64,000 nt of DNA from Pohlia nutans (taxonomy: Eukaryota; Streptophyta; Bryopsida; Bryales; Mniaceae). The stretch is from positions 1,428,501 to 1,492,500 of the forward strand of contig CM040099.1 in assembly GCA_022496805.1 (NCBI GenBank), in the 5' to 3' direction. Made by a program: the position numbers and the translations under genes. This document shows positions 10,602 through 22,352 of the stretch, one piece after another (positions within the stretch are counted from its first letter, which is position 1; every line of letters starts with the position of its first letter). The notes below the pieces were generated by a model. It did no database searches. It was given only the letters and a program-made list of their open reading frames with translations, and was not told where the DNA came from.

Positions 10602-13504
10602 TTATGGCTGACCAGGAAGATGAGGAGGAATTTCATCAAAGCTCACCGCTTTATCAATAGAATCTCCAAAATACTCAGTAATTTGACTTGGAGAATAAAT
10701 AGGTTCTGGAGAACTCTCTTCATATTGTTTAATTAGTGGTTGCAAAGATTTATCAAAATCAGCCATGGTAATTTGAAAGCTTTTATCTTTATTTATGCGC
10801 CGTTCATATGTGCAAATAACAGGGCTACTTTCGTTTGGTCCTATCCATGTTTGCATACGAGAGTGAGTTTCTGATTCATAGTCTTTTAAATGATGAAGAA
10901 CAACCAACGATTTTTCACTTGAAGCTTCTTTTTCTGCCTGTATTTGCAAATTGGTTTATTTGACATAAATGGATGAAATCAGTTTATTCAAAATATGTGT
11001 TCTATAATCAATTTTAATATGAAAAATTTATGAATTTTAATTTTTTTTGTAAAAAAAATAATATATTAGGATTTTGAATCAACTGGGATATCAAACTATA
11101 TTTTATAACATTCTTTTATTCAATTTTCAATTTTCAAATATTATAGCAAGTAAGGATCAACTATCAGAGCGATGAAGTCCCAAAAGTAGCTCTAAAATAA
11201 CGTTCTTATGGTAATGACATTAATGACGTTAATTACAAAATTTTGAAATATACTAAATAGAATTATGGAATTAAATATTTTGTTTGTGTAGTCTCTAATG
11301 TCTTTTATTTTTTCAACCATATAAAGATGTGATATAATCATTGGTTATAAATTTTATAATTTTTCTTTACCAAATATGATTTCGAGCGTTCACGTCTTTC
11401 TACAAGACTTCGTTGTTCTTCATCTATCTGCATGAAGTAAATTAAACTTTATATTGAATTGAATAAAAAAACTATTTGAATTTGGAAATTCATATTAAGT
11501 TTTATAGAAATTTTTGTGAATGAAAAAATTGATACCTGTTTGTTTGATTCAAATGCAACTCGTTCTTGAAGTTCTTTAAACCGGAATTTAATTGAAGCTA
11601 AAAGCCAATCCAGTCCTAGTTGCAAATCTTTATGTATAATTGTGCTTCCATACTAACAATATTCAAGCAATAACTAAAAATTAAACTCTTGTACTACCTT
11701 TTGAATAAAAATATTATTTGATATATAATAAAATAATAATAGTAATATCAAAATTCATTTCAAAAAACTCTTTCATTTTGATATTAATCCTAGAGTGCCT
11801 AAGCAATCATATTTGGGTCGCATAAAAAATAGAAATGGTTGTAAAATACGCTAAAAGTGTCTGAGTTGATTTTTTCAAAAGCACAACCTATTTAAAATCA
11901 AATTGTCTATGAGTATTGTATTTGAATTTGTGAAAAGAATTTTAATTAACTGAAAAAATGCATGGTAATTAATCAATTTTTCAAAGACATGTGTGATATA
12001 GTTATAGATTATGAATTTTAATTCAATTTTATGAAATGAGATTTCACAAATTCATCATAAATTATATGCTATTAACTTCCAATACTAATTTAAAAAATAA
12101 AAAATAAAATCTTAAATCTCATTATGATTGGCTAAATTATAAATTTAATAAGATGCTTAAATGTTCATTAGACTTAACCTCATTTAATGAATTCATCTTA
12201 TCCAGTTCTGCTTATAATTAATTGAATTGATGATTTTGTAAAAATAAAAGATCCTAAATCTTGGCAACTTATGAGGATGTTATGAACATTACATTTTTAT
12301 CCATTCATAAATTTTTAAACAAATGGAATTTTCTATTAATATTCAAAAAATCTAATAAAATCATTTAAAAAAAAAGTTATTCAGTGATAACTAACTACAT
12401 AATTAGAATAAACATGTTGCGCACGACAATCTCATATTCTATAAAACTTCAAAAAAGTCATGCAAGACACATTTTATAACACATTTTTTTAATGTCAAAA
12501 CCCTTCCTTGTTTAAGGATTAATATTAAATATTAATTTATGATAATATAAAAATGAATTTATAACATTCAATTTGTATTTGAAATGAATGAATGTTCATA
12601 ACTAGATTATGTGAAATATATAATGTACAATTTTTGTATCGAGTAATAAAAAAAGATTACTTGCAATCGACAATCACAATATATAAATGCTTGTTCACTT
12701 GTATTGAAAGGTCCAAGAGCACTCATTAATTCGTCGTAATGTAGGGCCGTGCCTTCATTTAATTTATTTGCAACAACAAGAAATGGTTTCTTTGCCAAAC
12801 GTGGATGTTTCATGGCATTTTTAAGTTCTTTTGATGCCTCCCAAATTCTATAACCATCTGCTCCGTCAACAACAAAAATTGCTCCATGTGCCTGCATTTT
12901 TTTATATTTTTTTTTTATTGTATTGTTGTGTTTTATTCAAAAATAATTAAAACATATTTTTTTGAAAACTTATATATGTACCTTAGAATAATAATGAGGC
13001 CAAAGTCCACGAATGCTTTTTCTTCCACCCAAGTCATATAATGATATCTCGAATTTGCTTGTCTTCCAATTTTTTTGATCAAAGCCCCATGATGGAGTGT
13101 CGTCGCATTTTTCTTCTTTCCTTTACATTTTGTTTAATTCCATTCAACATGCAATTTGTTTTACTCAGATGTATTAAAATTTTGTGTAAAATGATATAGC
13201 ATGCATATAAATAGTTAAAATTTATTAGTTGAATATAAATTTGACTGATGAATACTTCTTTAAAGATTGGTATAAATTAATGATGTTTCTATTTTAAATA
13301 AAGATGAAAGGCTAAACAACAAACATACCTGATTGTTGAAATGAGAGTTGACTTTCCTGCATTGTCAAGTCCAATCACGAGAACTACAATGTCATCACGT
13401 CCACAACAAGGATGGAAAATTGCGAACAAGCAATTACAACAACTTGAAGTACAATTTGTAACATTAGCAACATCATCACCATGCCTTTCATTTTTTTCTT
13501 GCAT
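10602..13504 (-). CDS. ARL13: ARL13-type ciliary small GTPase
   Basis: ARL13 is an Arf-like GTPase of the ciliary membrane and an activator of ARL3. Six exons on the minus strand fit GT-AG rules and phases: 13329-13504, 12982-13120, 12661-12891, 11536-11652, 11371-11427 and 10602-10937, giving 351 residues. The N-terminus is Cys-rich (SSCCNC and PCCG), a likely palmitoylation site as in animal ARL13B. The P-loop GLDNAGKST is at residues 45-53. Switch II reads YDLGGRKSIRGLW, where other Arfs have a catalytic Gln; its absence is typical of ARL13. IFVVDGADG and HPRLAKKPFLVVANK follow. The NKxD motif is NKLN, so the guanine-specificity Asp is replaced. GLDWLLASIKFRF and a charged helical tail match the region after the ARL13B G domain. 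The start is the first in-frame ATG. A working gene implies an organism with cilia. Confidence 0.88.
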
Positions 13505-14059
13505 TGATCCATGCAAATTGTCAACAACATATTGTTCTTAGTTTGAATATTAGAGCTTGCATCACCATTTAAAATACATCATTTTGAACAATGAGCTAAC
13601 TTTTAATCGATACAAAGGTCTAATGTATAAATTTAAAGAAAAAACACATAAATTTTGGTCATTGAATTTTACAACCATTTTATTCGTCATATTATTGCTA
13701 CAATTTGATTTAATTGAGTAAAAAAAATTACAATATTTCCATCAAGTATTTGGTTTTTCACATTTGAGTATGTCATAAAGAAGACCTGAATTCACAATCA
13801 AATTTTTATTATTTTCATATACTTGTACATATACATACATAAATACATGCTTTATAAAATCAAGTTTTGACTTAATGTTAACTCACACATGTAATGGCTA
13901 TTGGTTCTAGCTTTATAAAGTTCACAACACATTTGACTGTTACTTTTAATTTTTTAATTTTGTCATTTCTCCTAATTAACGTGACTTTTGCTAAAACATT
14001 ATGATCAACATGATTATATCAAGGTGAATATTGAATTCAAATTAAACTCCATTATACAA
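13505..14059. other. ARL13 upstream region, no other gene
   Basis: AT-rich 5' flank of ARL13. No ORF or clear promoter motif can be supported. Confidence 0.4.
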
Positions 14060-14190
14060 TTAATCCTTTAAGGCCTAGTATTTAAAGGTTGAAAATGGCC
14101 AAGTCGATTGATTATATTGTGAAGACTTCATAGTTTTGAGAGAGTTCAATTTTACTACATTTATATTATTACACCTAGCATGAAGGGTTA
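14060..14190. mobile_element. Possible decayed TTAA MITE
   Basis: TTAATCCTTTAAGGCC on the left and GAAGGGTTAT on the right resemble the ends of the TTAA family but are degraded. It abuts the better copy at 14200. Confidence 0.3.
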
Positions 14191-14199
14191 TTTTCACAA

Positions 14200-14787
14200 C
14201 TAACCCCTAAACGTCAGAGCATCGAGAAAGTGAACAACTAATAGATTCATACCCTTATCACGTTCTCATCAATGCTTGGATGAAAGTCATTCATTTTTTT
14301 GGAGAATCTTCACCAAGTTGTTGTCCTATCTAACAATTGGATTTAGTCATACTTGATTACATATTTTTTTCCAAAATTACAAATGTAGAAGTATGTCAAG
14401 TCGTTCACTAAGCCAAAAATTGCATTCACTATAGTTCAAAAGTGGCCTTGCAACAATGAGGTCATAGATTTAAGAAACACAATTTTTTTTAAGAATGACC
14501 ACGTTTTTAAGTATCTCATTTCAAATTCATCCCAACAAATTTCAATCAAAAAGTATTAAAATTTTGTTTGACATCGAATTTAGAAGGAATTTTTAATTTT
14601 AACTTTCAAATTTTACAATTAAATATTCGTGATAGTACTAGTGAATCAAATTGTAATAAAATCTAAAATTCAAAATCTATAACTTTTACTTGTATATCAA
14701 ATCCAAAATGTTCTTCTGAATAGTAGTTTATGATGTTTTTTCTCAAATTGTCAATTCCAAGGACACCCTGATACGTTTAGGGGTTAA
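14200..14787. mobile_element. 588-bp TTAA MITE (long subfamily)
   Basis: CTAACCCCTAAACGTC at the left and ATACGTTTAGGGGTTAA at the right form the inverted ends. The reverse complement matches the outer element at 28547-29939 almost throughout. It keeps an undisturbed TTAA at 14507-14510, exactly where the other copy carries a second insertion. Confidence 0.8.
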
Positions 14788-16423
14788 ATGTTACTAAGGT
14801 TTATCTTCACAATTAAAATGTTGATTGATGTATGGTAATTTATTTGAAACGTAATTAACCCAGTTTCAATATATATCTTCAATAATTTAATTTGCAGTCC
14901 ATTTTGAATTTATCAATAATTGTTAATATTGTCACATTTATGGTATTTAAAAATAAAGCCCCAAAACTCAAATATAATTGGATATTCAAGTAGCAAAATT
15001 AATGATGTCCACCTAATAATTTATTATTTGGGAAATTTCCATCTTAGCACATAAGGTAGTTTAAAAGTATTCTTTGATAAATCTTTTACGATTCAATAGA
15101 TTTATATTTTATGTTCTTGAATTATTTATAACTATTTAACACAACCTTCTTTTATGGGTATGTAACACTATAAACAATGTTATTTTAAAATAAAATTTTG
15201 ATATGAGTTTAAAGGTAGGAAAATACATTATACTGTTTAGCACTTCTATATAATAGTAGTGCTTTGCTTCTTTGTGCATGATCAATGACGACATGAAAGG
15301 CAATGAAATTGAAAAGATGTGAAAGGCTAAATTACTTCACTCTTTGAGAATGGAATGGAACACTCATGAAAAGACCAATCAAAGATGTGAAAGGCAAAGT
15401 TACATCATAGAAAACTCTACTTAAAAAGAATGACGGCTCGTGGCTTGCATACGGCTTGCTTACATACTCTATAATTGTTGGAAAACCATAAGTAGAACCT
15501 ATAGTCACCAATCGTCATTTTTTGAATCTGTTCCAATCCAAAGTCGTCACTCGATTTTTTCTAAATTCTTATTGTTATTGTTATTATTATTCGTTGAATT
15601 GAAAAGCTATGGCAATGTAAACCAATTCTGAATAATCAATTAATTTAGTAGTAAGATGGTAATCCAAATTGCTAGAGAAAAGAAGGAAAAAGAAACCATT
15701 CTTTAAAATAATGTCAAACAAAAGTATTATATACAAGATGAAAGAAAAAATTAATTCATTAAAGGCTCTAACATGGAATTGAAATATGTCAAACATCAGA
15801 AAGCCCCATAGGCTTTTTTTGAGAGAATATCCAAGAAAAAGAAAATTCTCAACCAAAATTGAAATCGATTGGTACTTTAGAAAGGTGATAAAAAACAAGG
15901 CTAAATTTACCAAATATGCTTGTTTAAGTAAATTGTACATTCCAAGGAAATTGAAAAAAAATAGAATTGGTGAAGAGAGAGGGAAGGAATTCGACAACTT
16001 CAGATCTTGATGAATACCAACGCTATTCAACAATGTTTATTTTTATTTTTATTTTAAAAGTAAATTTCAAATTTAGAATTGCAAAGCTCTGTGCAAAGCT
16101 AGAATCTCATTGTATGTTTTAAATTAGTTTTTGAAGTGACACTGTTCATTCTATTCACTGATCAAAAAGGATTTGAGGAATTCTCATCAAATCACGTTAC
16201 TCAAGGGGCTATTGTTGGGAGAAACTTTCTTATCAATAACTTTTGTTATTCCTTTGGGTTGCCCGTTTAGGACCCTCTTGACGTTTATGGATAAATACAT
16301 GTAGTGTCTAAAGGTCACGGGAAAGGAAAACCACCTTACAATCAACTTTAGATTAATTTTTTTAAAACCACACTTTTGGGATAATGTACCATATGTGAGG
16401 GTCAATTTCGGACAATATTGTGT
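14788..16423. other. AT-rich intergenic DNA
   Basis: The longest ORFs (15587-16033 minus and overlaps) are composed of Phe/Leu/Ile/Asn and look like random AT-rich reading frames. I see no gene. Confidence 0.45.
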
Positions 16424-17021
16424 CTCGGGGGGTGCACTCCCTCTTATATTTTGCATACACGTGCGCTCAGGACCTATTTATTGGGGGATCATTTACTTTG
16501 CATAAAAGATTATAAGGTATGGTATTTTTCAAAATAAAGGTAAATGCTTGTTTTTAAATACACCCTATCAGTAATTATAAATTTTTGGAAGAATAATTTT
16601 AAAATACCCTATTTTACTTATACTGCATTTTTCTTTACACCTTGAGTAACCAATTGTTTTGACTATACTCCAAAAAAATTGTAGTTGAAATAGAGTGCTA
16701 AAAGTTTTCCTACCAACACGTAGGTAGACAACATTAACTCCACGTTTGATCTTGGGGGGTGCACTCTACATTATGTTTGAGAATCACGTGCGTTCATGAC
16801 CCCTTTTAAAAACCCCCTTGTATACGAGAGGTTATATGTCTAAATACCTTAGAATACATATGTATTCCATTTTAAATATATGTTTAGTGTAAGTATACGA
16901 GAATATTTTCAGTTCTAAACTGTGTTTATTGTATGTATATGTAATATGGTGGTGTTCAAATTAATACCCCTTTGTGCACTCACGTATACTCGTACATGTT
17001 TAGTACAGTGCACCCCCCGAG
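16424..17021. mobile_element. Inverted-repeat element with CTCGGGGGGTGCACT ends
   Basis: A perfect 15-bp inverted pair lies at 16424-16438 and 17007-17021. A further direct copy (CTTGGGGGGTGCACTC) lies near 16752 and a weaker inverted copy near 17340. It is non-coding, and the target duplication is not clear. Confidence 0.5.
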
Positions 17022-18417
17022 CGTTTGATACGTTGTTTCAGTAACGTTCAAGCTAACGTGTCTGCAAAATCATCCATCCGAGCTTTTTTTAACATAAAAT
17101 TACCGCTTTTCATCCTCTAGCACAGACTCTATCCTTAACCCGCTACCTCTAGTAATTGTTTCTATGTTATTTTACATGTACTGAATAAATAATGAAGGCC
17201 ATTATATGTGATGGTATTTTACATGTAAACATATTTCACTATTTTAAAACCTCCTATATTATATGTACGTTTTTTGCGAAATTTATCTCCAATATTAGAC
17301 CCTATTTTTTATCGCACATTGTTTCTACGATTTTTGCTAGTGCTCCCCCCAAGTATTGTGTCAAAATCCCATTTCCACATCATATTTTGAGAGGTCCACG
17401 TCACCTTAAACCAATCACACGATAATATGTGGCACTTTGGAACAAAAAATAATTAATTAATGTCGAAACTGACCACGAAGTAGGGTAGTTTGGACAAAAC
17501 TACGCAAACTTCCTATATGCAGCTAGGTCGAAATTACACCTCAACCATTTTTTTCCTTCTGGGTTTCCCATTTTGGAAGTTTAGATGTTTTTTTTGAAAG
17601 TTATAATTCTATAGGTAGGGTATGCGACCCCAATTTAGTCTAGGTAGACCCACCATGTCCAAAAATAGGAACAAGATTTTGTCTATGGTTTTGTTTTCTG
17701 CCTACGAGCATGGGCAGAAGCTGCAGCGGTGCCAAAAACGTGCATTGTTCTCACCACCTGAGAGTTTTTTAACCTTGGAAACATCATTTCAAAAGCAGCC
17801 AATTGTCAAAGTTGTACTACAATGATTAATTTGAAGAAGGATGGGTCAAGAAGAATAATGCAATCAAGTACAAGGGAACGCCTACAAATACCCAAAGTGG
17901 GGACAAACTGTGACTAGGACAAGATGAGCATCCCTATCTCCACTTACAGTATTCCATGCATGCCCATAATTAATAAACATTTAAAAAATACTCACTAATT
18001 TTACCAAGTCACTAATTCCCCTACTAATCACCGGGATTACGCTCCCAATAAAGGCCCCCGCCCTGCTCATGCGGGCCGCTGTCTTATCCCTCGCAAGCTC
18101 TTCGGAGTTCGGAGCTTGCTTGCATTCCCCGCATCGATTCTCGACGCGCGCGTGCTCTCATCCCTTTCGTTGTCACCGCCGTCGTCTCGCCCACCGCGCC
18201 AGCTTTCCAACGAGGTATTACACGCCCTTGTTGCTTGCCAGCCTCGTACGCTGTGCCCCTTTTTCGCGATGTCGTTCTGTTTGGCCTTTTCTGTGAGGGA
18301 ACTCGTGGTGTTTGGCCTTTTGTGGTGTCAGTATTGGAGCTGCATTGCGTTTCGGGGTTCGGGAATTGCGGTTTTGATGATTCTAGGGTTGCTTGTGGCA
18401 GCGGAGGCTTGAGCAAA
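17022..18417. other. Region upstream of Elongin C
   Basis: There is no gene up to about 18050. From 18060 the base composition becomes GC-richer and probably covers the promoter and 5' leader of Elongin C. An open frame runs in phase into the Elongin C start, but it has no family similarity, and the Elongin C N-terminus is complete without it. Confidence 0.5.
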
Positions 18418-20601
18418 ATGTTGAGCAAGTCAGAGACTGTGAAGCTTGTGAGTGCGGAGGGTTTTGAATTTATCATAGATCGGAAGGCGGCTGTTGTGTC
18501 CAACACTCTCAGGAACATGCTCTCATCGAGTGGTCTGTGTTTTTTCTCTTCTGCCTCTTTCATTTCCAAGCTCCACAGACGCAGTTTAGGTTGCCGTCAT
18601 ACTTTTTTAATAAAATTTTGTTTAACCGTTCTAGGTTTTGTAGTTTCTGATGGTTCTGTAGTTTGAGCTCAGTAGTCTTAGGAACGAATCTGCTTTGTAT
18701 CAGAAAATGCTTTCATTTTATTATGGATGCCGAGCTTACCGTTTGCGAGACGCTAGGGTTTTATAACTTGAGGATGACGGTGTCGTTTTGGTAACGTCTA
18801 GTTTCTTGCCTAAAACGAACTTTCCTAGACCTTTTATGGACACAACCAGTGATTTTTGTTTTGGTCAAGAGACAGTTAAGCATTTTTGCTACTTTTGAAG
18901 AGCAATCCAGGCTTCTTGGATTCTCTTTTCATATTAATATATAGGTAAAAAGGTTAAAAAAATGTGCTACCTGGGTGATACCCAGGTTTAAAGAGTCTAC
19001 ACATCTTGACTCCATGAAGGGAATCTGGCTATTATTCTTTTTTTTTGCAAGAATCCTTTGTATCAATTAACCAGCCGAAGTTTTATGTAGCCATTTGGCT
19101 AAAATTATCAAAAAAATCACTGGACACAACTATTCCTGTAGAGATCGAGGTTTGGGGCGCTGTGGACAAGAGAAAGCGTTTTCATATCCGGTTTCAGTTT
19201 TATTTTCTGATTTCTTGAATCTTGGATTTTAAAATCAGGGAACTTCACGGAAACAGAGTTGGGAGAAGTGAATTTTCCGGAAATCAGTACACCTATTCTG
19301 GAGAAGGTGTGCCAGTACTTTTACTGGTCGTTACAATTTGCCAGGTGACCTTATTTCCCTTATTATTTTCATTGTTCTGTGTCCTGTTCCAAAACCTGCA
19401 TAATATACTTCATTCATAGGTACATGGGGAAGCGAATGCTACTGCACAAGAGGCCAGAACGCCATGCGTCTATTTCGCTTCATGTGTCAGAAAAACAGAA
19501 TCTCCAGTTATATTCCGTTTTCAATTGGTTCTTTTGATTGCGTTTTTTTTATCTGTTCTAAGATCCTGTTCTTAAACCCCTAAATGCTCAAGCGAAAATA
19601 CAAATTCCACCTTGGAAGCTATTAGTTAATTACAGTAACTTTGAAAACATCGATTTCTTTCGTTCAAAAATGTATGCTATGATGCTTCTTTCTACCTGTT
19701 ATTGATTTATTTTAACTTCTATAGATACGGAAGCGGCCACTTTTATTCATTTGGGCACTTTGGGAAGTACACATACGAAGGCTGAAAAACGTTAAAAATC
19801 GTTCAAAGTACTCTCTCTGTCCGAAAAAAATTGTCCTAGTTTTTGGCGTGTTTTAACTTAACGCTTTTTTTTTCCTCCGTCTCAGTACTGGTCTATCTGC
19901 AATACCGTAGTCTACCCCCATGTTAGGCAAAAAATAAATAAATTGTTTTAACCCATATTCTATCAAAATCAGAAATTATAGGAGGTTTGTGCTTGAAATT
20001 TCAGAAATTCAGGAGCTACGGTGCCTAAAACCTCATAAATTACACCATGAATGTGACAAGTTAAGGTGTTAAGTAAAACTCAAGATTTGCCTTGAATCCT
20101 TGTAAATTGTACTAAATGAACGATTTGCAATGGTTTTCTGTAGCAATGCCTAAATTTTTCAGAATTACTCATAAAAGAATGCCTAAGTTTTTCAGAATTT
20201 TCCTATGATTCTGCCTAAGATTCTGGACATGCTAAAATAATTATTCGGCATTCTTTTGCCCAACCTGGGGGTGGACTACAGTAGTTTCTGTGTCACTCTC
20301 ATTGTCCGCCCCCTTTGAAGTATGAAACATAGGACAAATATTGCATTAAAAAATGCCAAAAACTAAGACAATTATTTCTGCACAGAGGGTGTGTTAGTGA
20401 ACCAGAAATCAAAGAACGGTAACGATATCATGGGTGAGGCAGATATAAACGTTGCAATAGAAATGAGAGGACTGGACAACTGACAAAAGACAACCGTGTT
20501 GGCTGTGCTGGTATGTGTTCAGTGGAAAGGAGACAGAGTTTGTTATTGAGCCCGAGATTACATTGGAGCTCATGATGGCAGCCAATTATCTGCACACTTG
20601 A
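18418..20601 (+). CDS. ELOC: Elongin C (BTB/POZ-fold SKP1-like protein)
   Basis: Elongin C is a small SKP1-like adaptor found in Elongin complexes and cullin E3 ligases. Three exons, 18418-18532, 19239-19344 and 20523-20601, have good GT-AG sites and phases 1 and 2 and give 99 residues, the usual plant length. Exon 1 begins MLSKSETVKLVSAEGFEF with the family motif SAEGFEF. Exon 2 encodes LGEVNFPEISTPILEKVCQY. Exon 3 ends ITLELMMAANYLHT, the conserved Elongin C terminus. The start is the ATG at 18418, five codons ahead of TVKL as in other plant proteins. Intron 2 carries a 590-bp Stowaway-like element. No defect is seen. Confidence 0.95.
19809..20395. mobile_element. Stowaway-like element in Elongin C intron 2
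   Basis: The left end is TACTCTCTCTGTCCG followed by TTGTCCTAGTTTTTGGC. The right end is the inverted GCCAAAAACTAAGACAA and CAGAGGGTGTG. The CTCYSTCTG-type end and TA context fit Tc1/mariner-related Stowaway MITEs. It is non-coding. Confidence 0.6.
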
Positions 20602-22352
20602 GATCTGCTTCCGCTACACCACTCTATCCTTGACTTGTGAATACGGGTGATTTGGGTTGGGTTTAAAGACGAATGGAGTAGGTAGGTATTATATCAATTT
20701 TATTATTGCTTGGTAGGCTGAAGTTTGAAGGCATAATTCTAGGGATTGGTGGTTTGAGCATGCTCCAGCCAACCAATAGATGCTTCTGTATATTTTGATT
20801 GACTATTACCCCCTCATTCAGCTGCAGCGTGTGCAGTCAAGGTGACGTGACTGAATGGTCGAATGATTCTACTTGACTGCTTAGGGGCTGGTGATTAGAG
20901 TTTGTTTTGGACAGCTGATCATTTGTGTATGATAGCATGCATGGTTTCAAAAATGAATTGGTGATTACGATTATAGTGTAGTTAACAGAGGTTGTGATTA
21001 AAAAAGAAGATTTGGGCGTGGTGTCTCACTTCGTCTTAAAACAGAAACTCAACCTTACCCAGTGAAGTCAGATATGTTAATTGTATTCCTTCCCCTCACT
21101 CTTCCTAGTGTTTGATGTAGTAATGGTATGGTGGATCTCCTTAAGAACCTGTTTTTTTAAGGTTGACTAGATCACCTGCTGTTGTACAAATCAAATCCCT
21201 CCTATGAGACTCTTCAGTGGATTATATTTTTCTTCAGTCTGCAAAGCTTCTCTATGGGTATAGTCAGAGAATTGAGACTGGTATTGTCTCTGCTGTTAAT
21301 CTAAGTAAATTAAGATGAGCGATTGGAGTTTTCTTTGGCGTGGTTGCTTGAATATTATTTTTTCCACGTCTTTTTGATTTGCTCACAAATTGTGCTTTGC
21401 AGGAATCGACAAAAGCATTCTGTAGTTAACCTACTGAGTTGCCAGATACGTTTTGAATGTGAAGGCATAACAAAGAGCACAGGGGACAGTTGTGCTCATA
21501 AGTAGGCAAACTGATCGATGCAGGAGTTGCAAACATTTCAAGAAGACTGGTTGAACACAATAATCATCCCACCATAACATTCTTGAGGAGCTGCCTCAAC
21601 ACGCTTGGAAAAGGAATCGCAAATCATTTTGTGCACAATCTTGAGGTGGTCGGTACCAAAAGCTACAGGAAGAAGACAGGCAATATGCTCTCTTCTGTTG
21701 CCATCTACAGTGTAGAAGGGTGAATTCTCACCACTAAAAAGTTTTATGACCTGCAACTGAGCATCAGAAAAGTAACAAGTAGTAAACTCGAAAACTATTA
21801 AAGATGCAAGCAAAGATGCTACCGCCAAAGACATTCTCCTCAGTAAAGAGTGCCCAATTTCCAGGTGTAGGAAGATAAAACCATCCTGATTTCATTCGCC
21901 AGATTGAAGTAATACCGTTTATATTGAAGACTATGAGGTAAGCTCTCACAACAAGGTACCGGTATCACGCAAAAAACCACCATAACTAAAATATTCTATG
22001 TTGCAAAATCATTATGCAAACCAACACTGTATGCACTCTTAACTGATCTAAGTAGAAGTATTTCTGTGTAGAGCTTTGATGTGTTAGCAGACTGTAAAAT
22101 TATGTACAATTTCGCTGCTGTTGAGTCCCTCTACTTGATCGTTTTGTTGCAGGGAGCTAAATCTATAATTTTGGAGAGCGTGAGAATCGACAAATGGAAG
22201 GGAGTTGACAGCGAAAACACCTGTGAGAACTACTGTATATGAAGGAGAAAAACTCTGGCGTGAATGAAGAGGCTCTTGAAGGTAGTTCTACTAACTACAC
22301 AGATAGCGAGTTTAGGGTTTAGGGATGAGTTTAGGGTTTAGTGATAAGGAAA
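20602..22352. other. Intergenic region with an unidentified ORF
   Basis: A minus-strand ORF at 21538-21834 contains KLFSGENSPFYTVDGNRRE and PQECYGGMIIVFN, which looks more protein-like than chance. A possible upstream segment lies at 21764-21949. I cannot name a family or build a phased gene, so it may be a fragment. TTTAGGG repeats lie at 22311-22340, just beyond the STAY-GREEN stop codon. Confidence 0.3.
22311..22340 (+). repeat. Interstitial plant telomere-type repeat
   Basis: Two pairs of TTTAGGG units are separated by GATGAG. TTTAGGG is the common plant telomere unit. Similar short runs occur at 44508-44533, 45187-45210 and 45724-45749. Confidence 0.7.

Noticed and set aside
15587..16033. 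148-codon minus-strand ORF
   Set aside because: Dominated by Phe, Leu, Ile and Asn as expected for AT-rich random sequence; no motif or splice support.
18084..18569. 161-codon antisense ORF over the Elongin C exon 1
   Set aside because: Shadow of the Elongin C coding strand and its GC-rich leader; no family motif.
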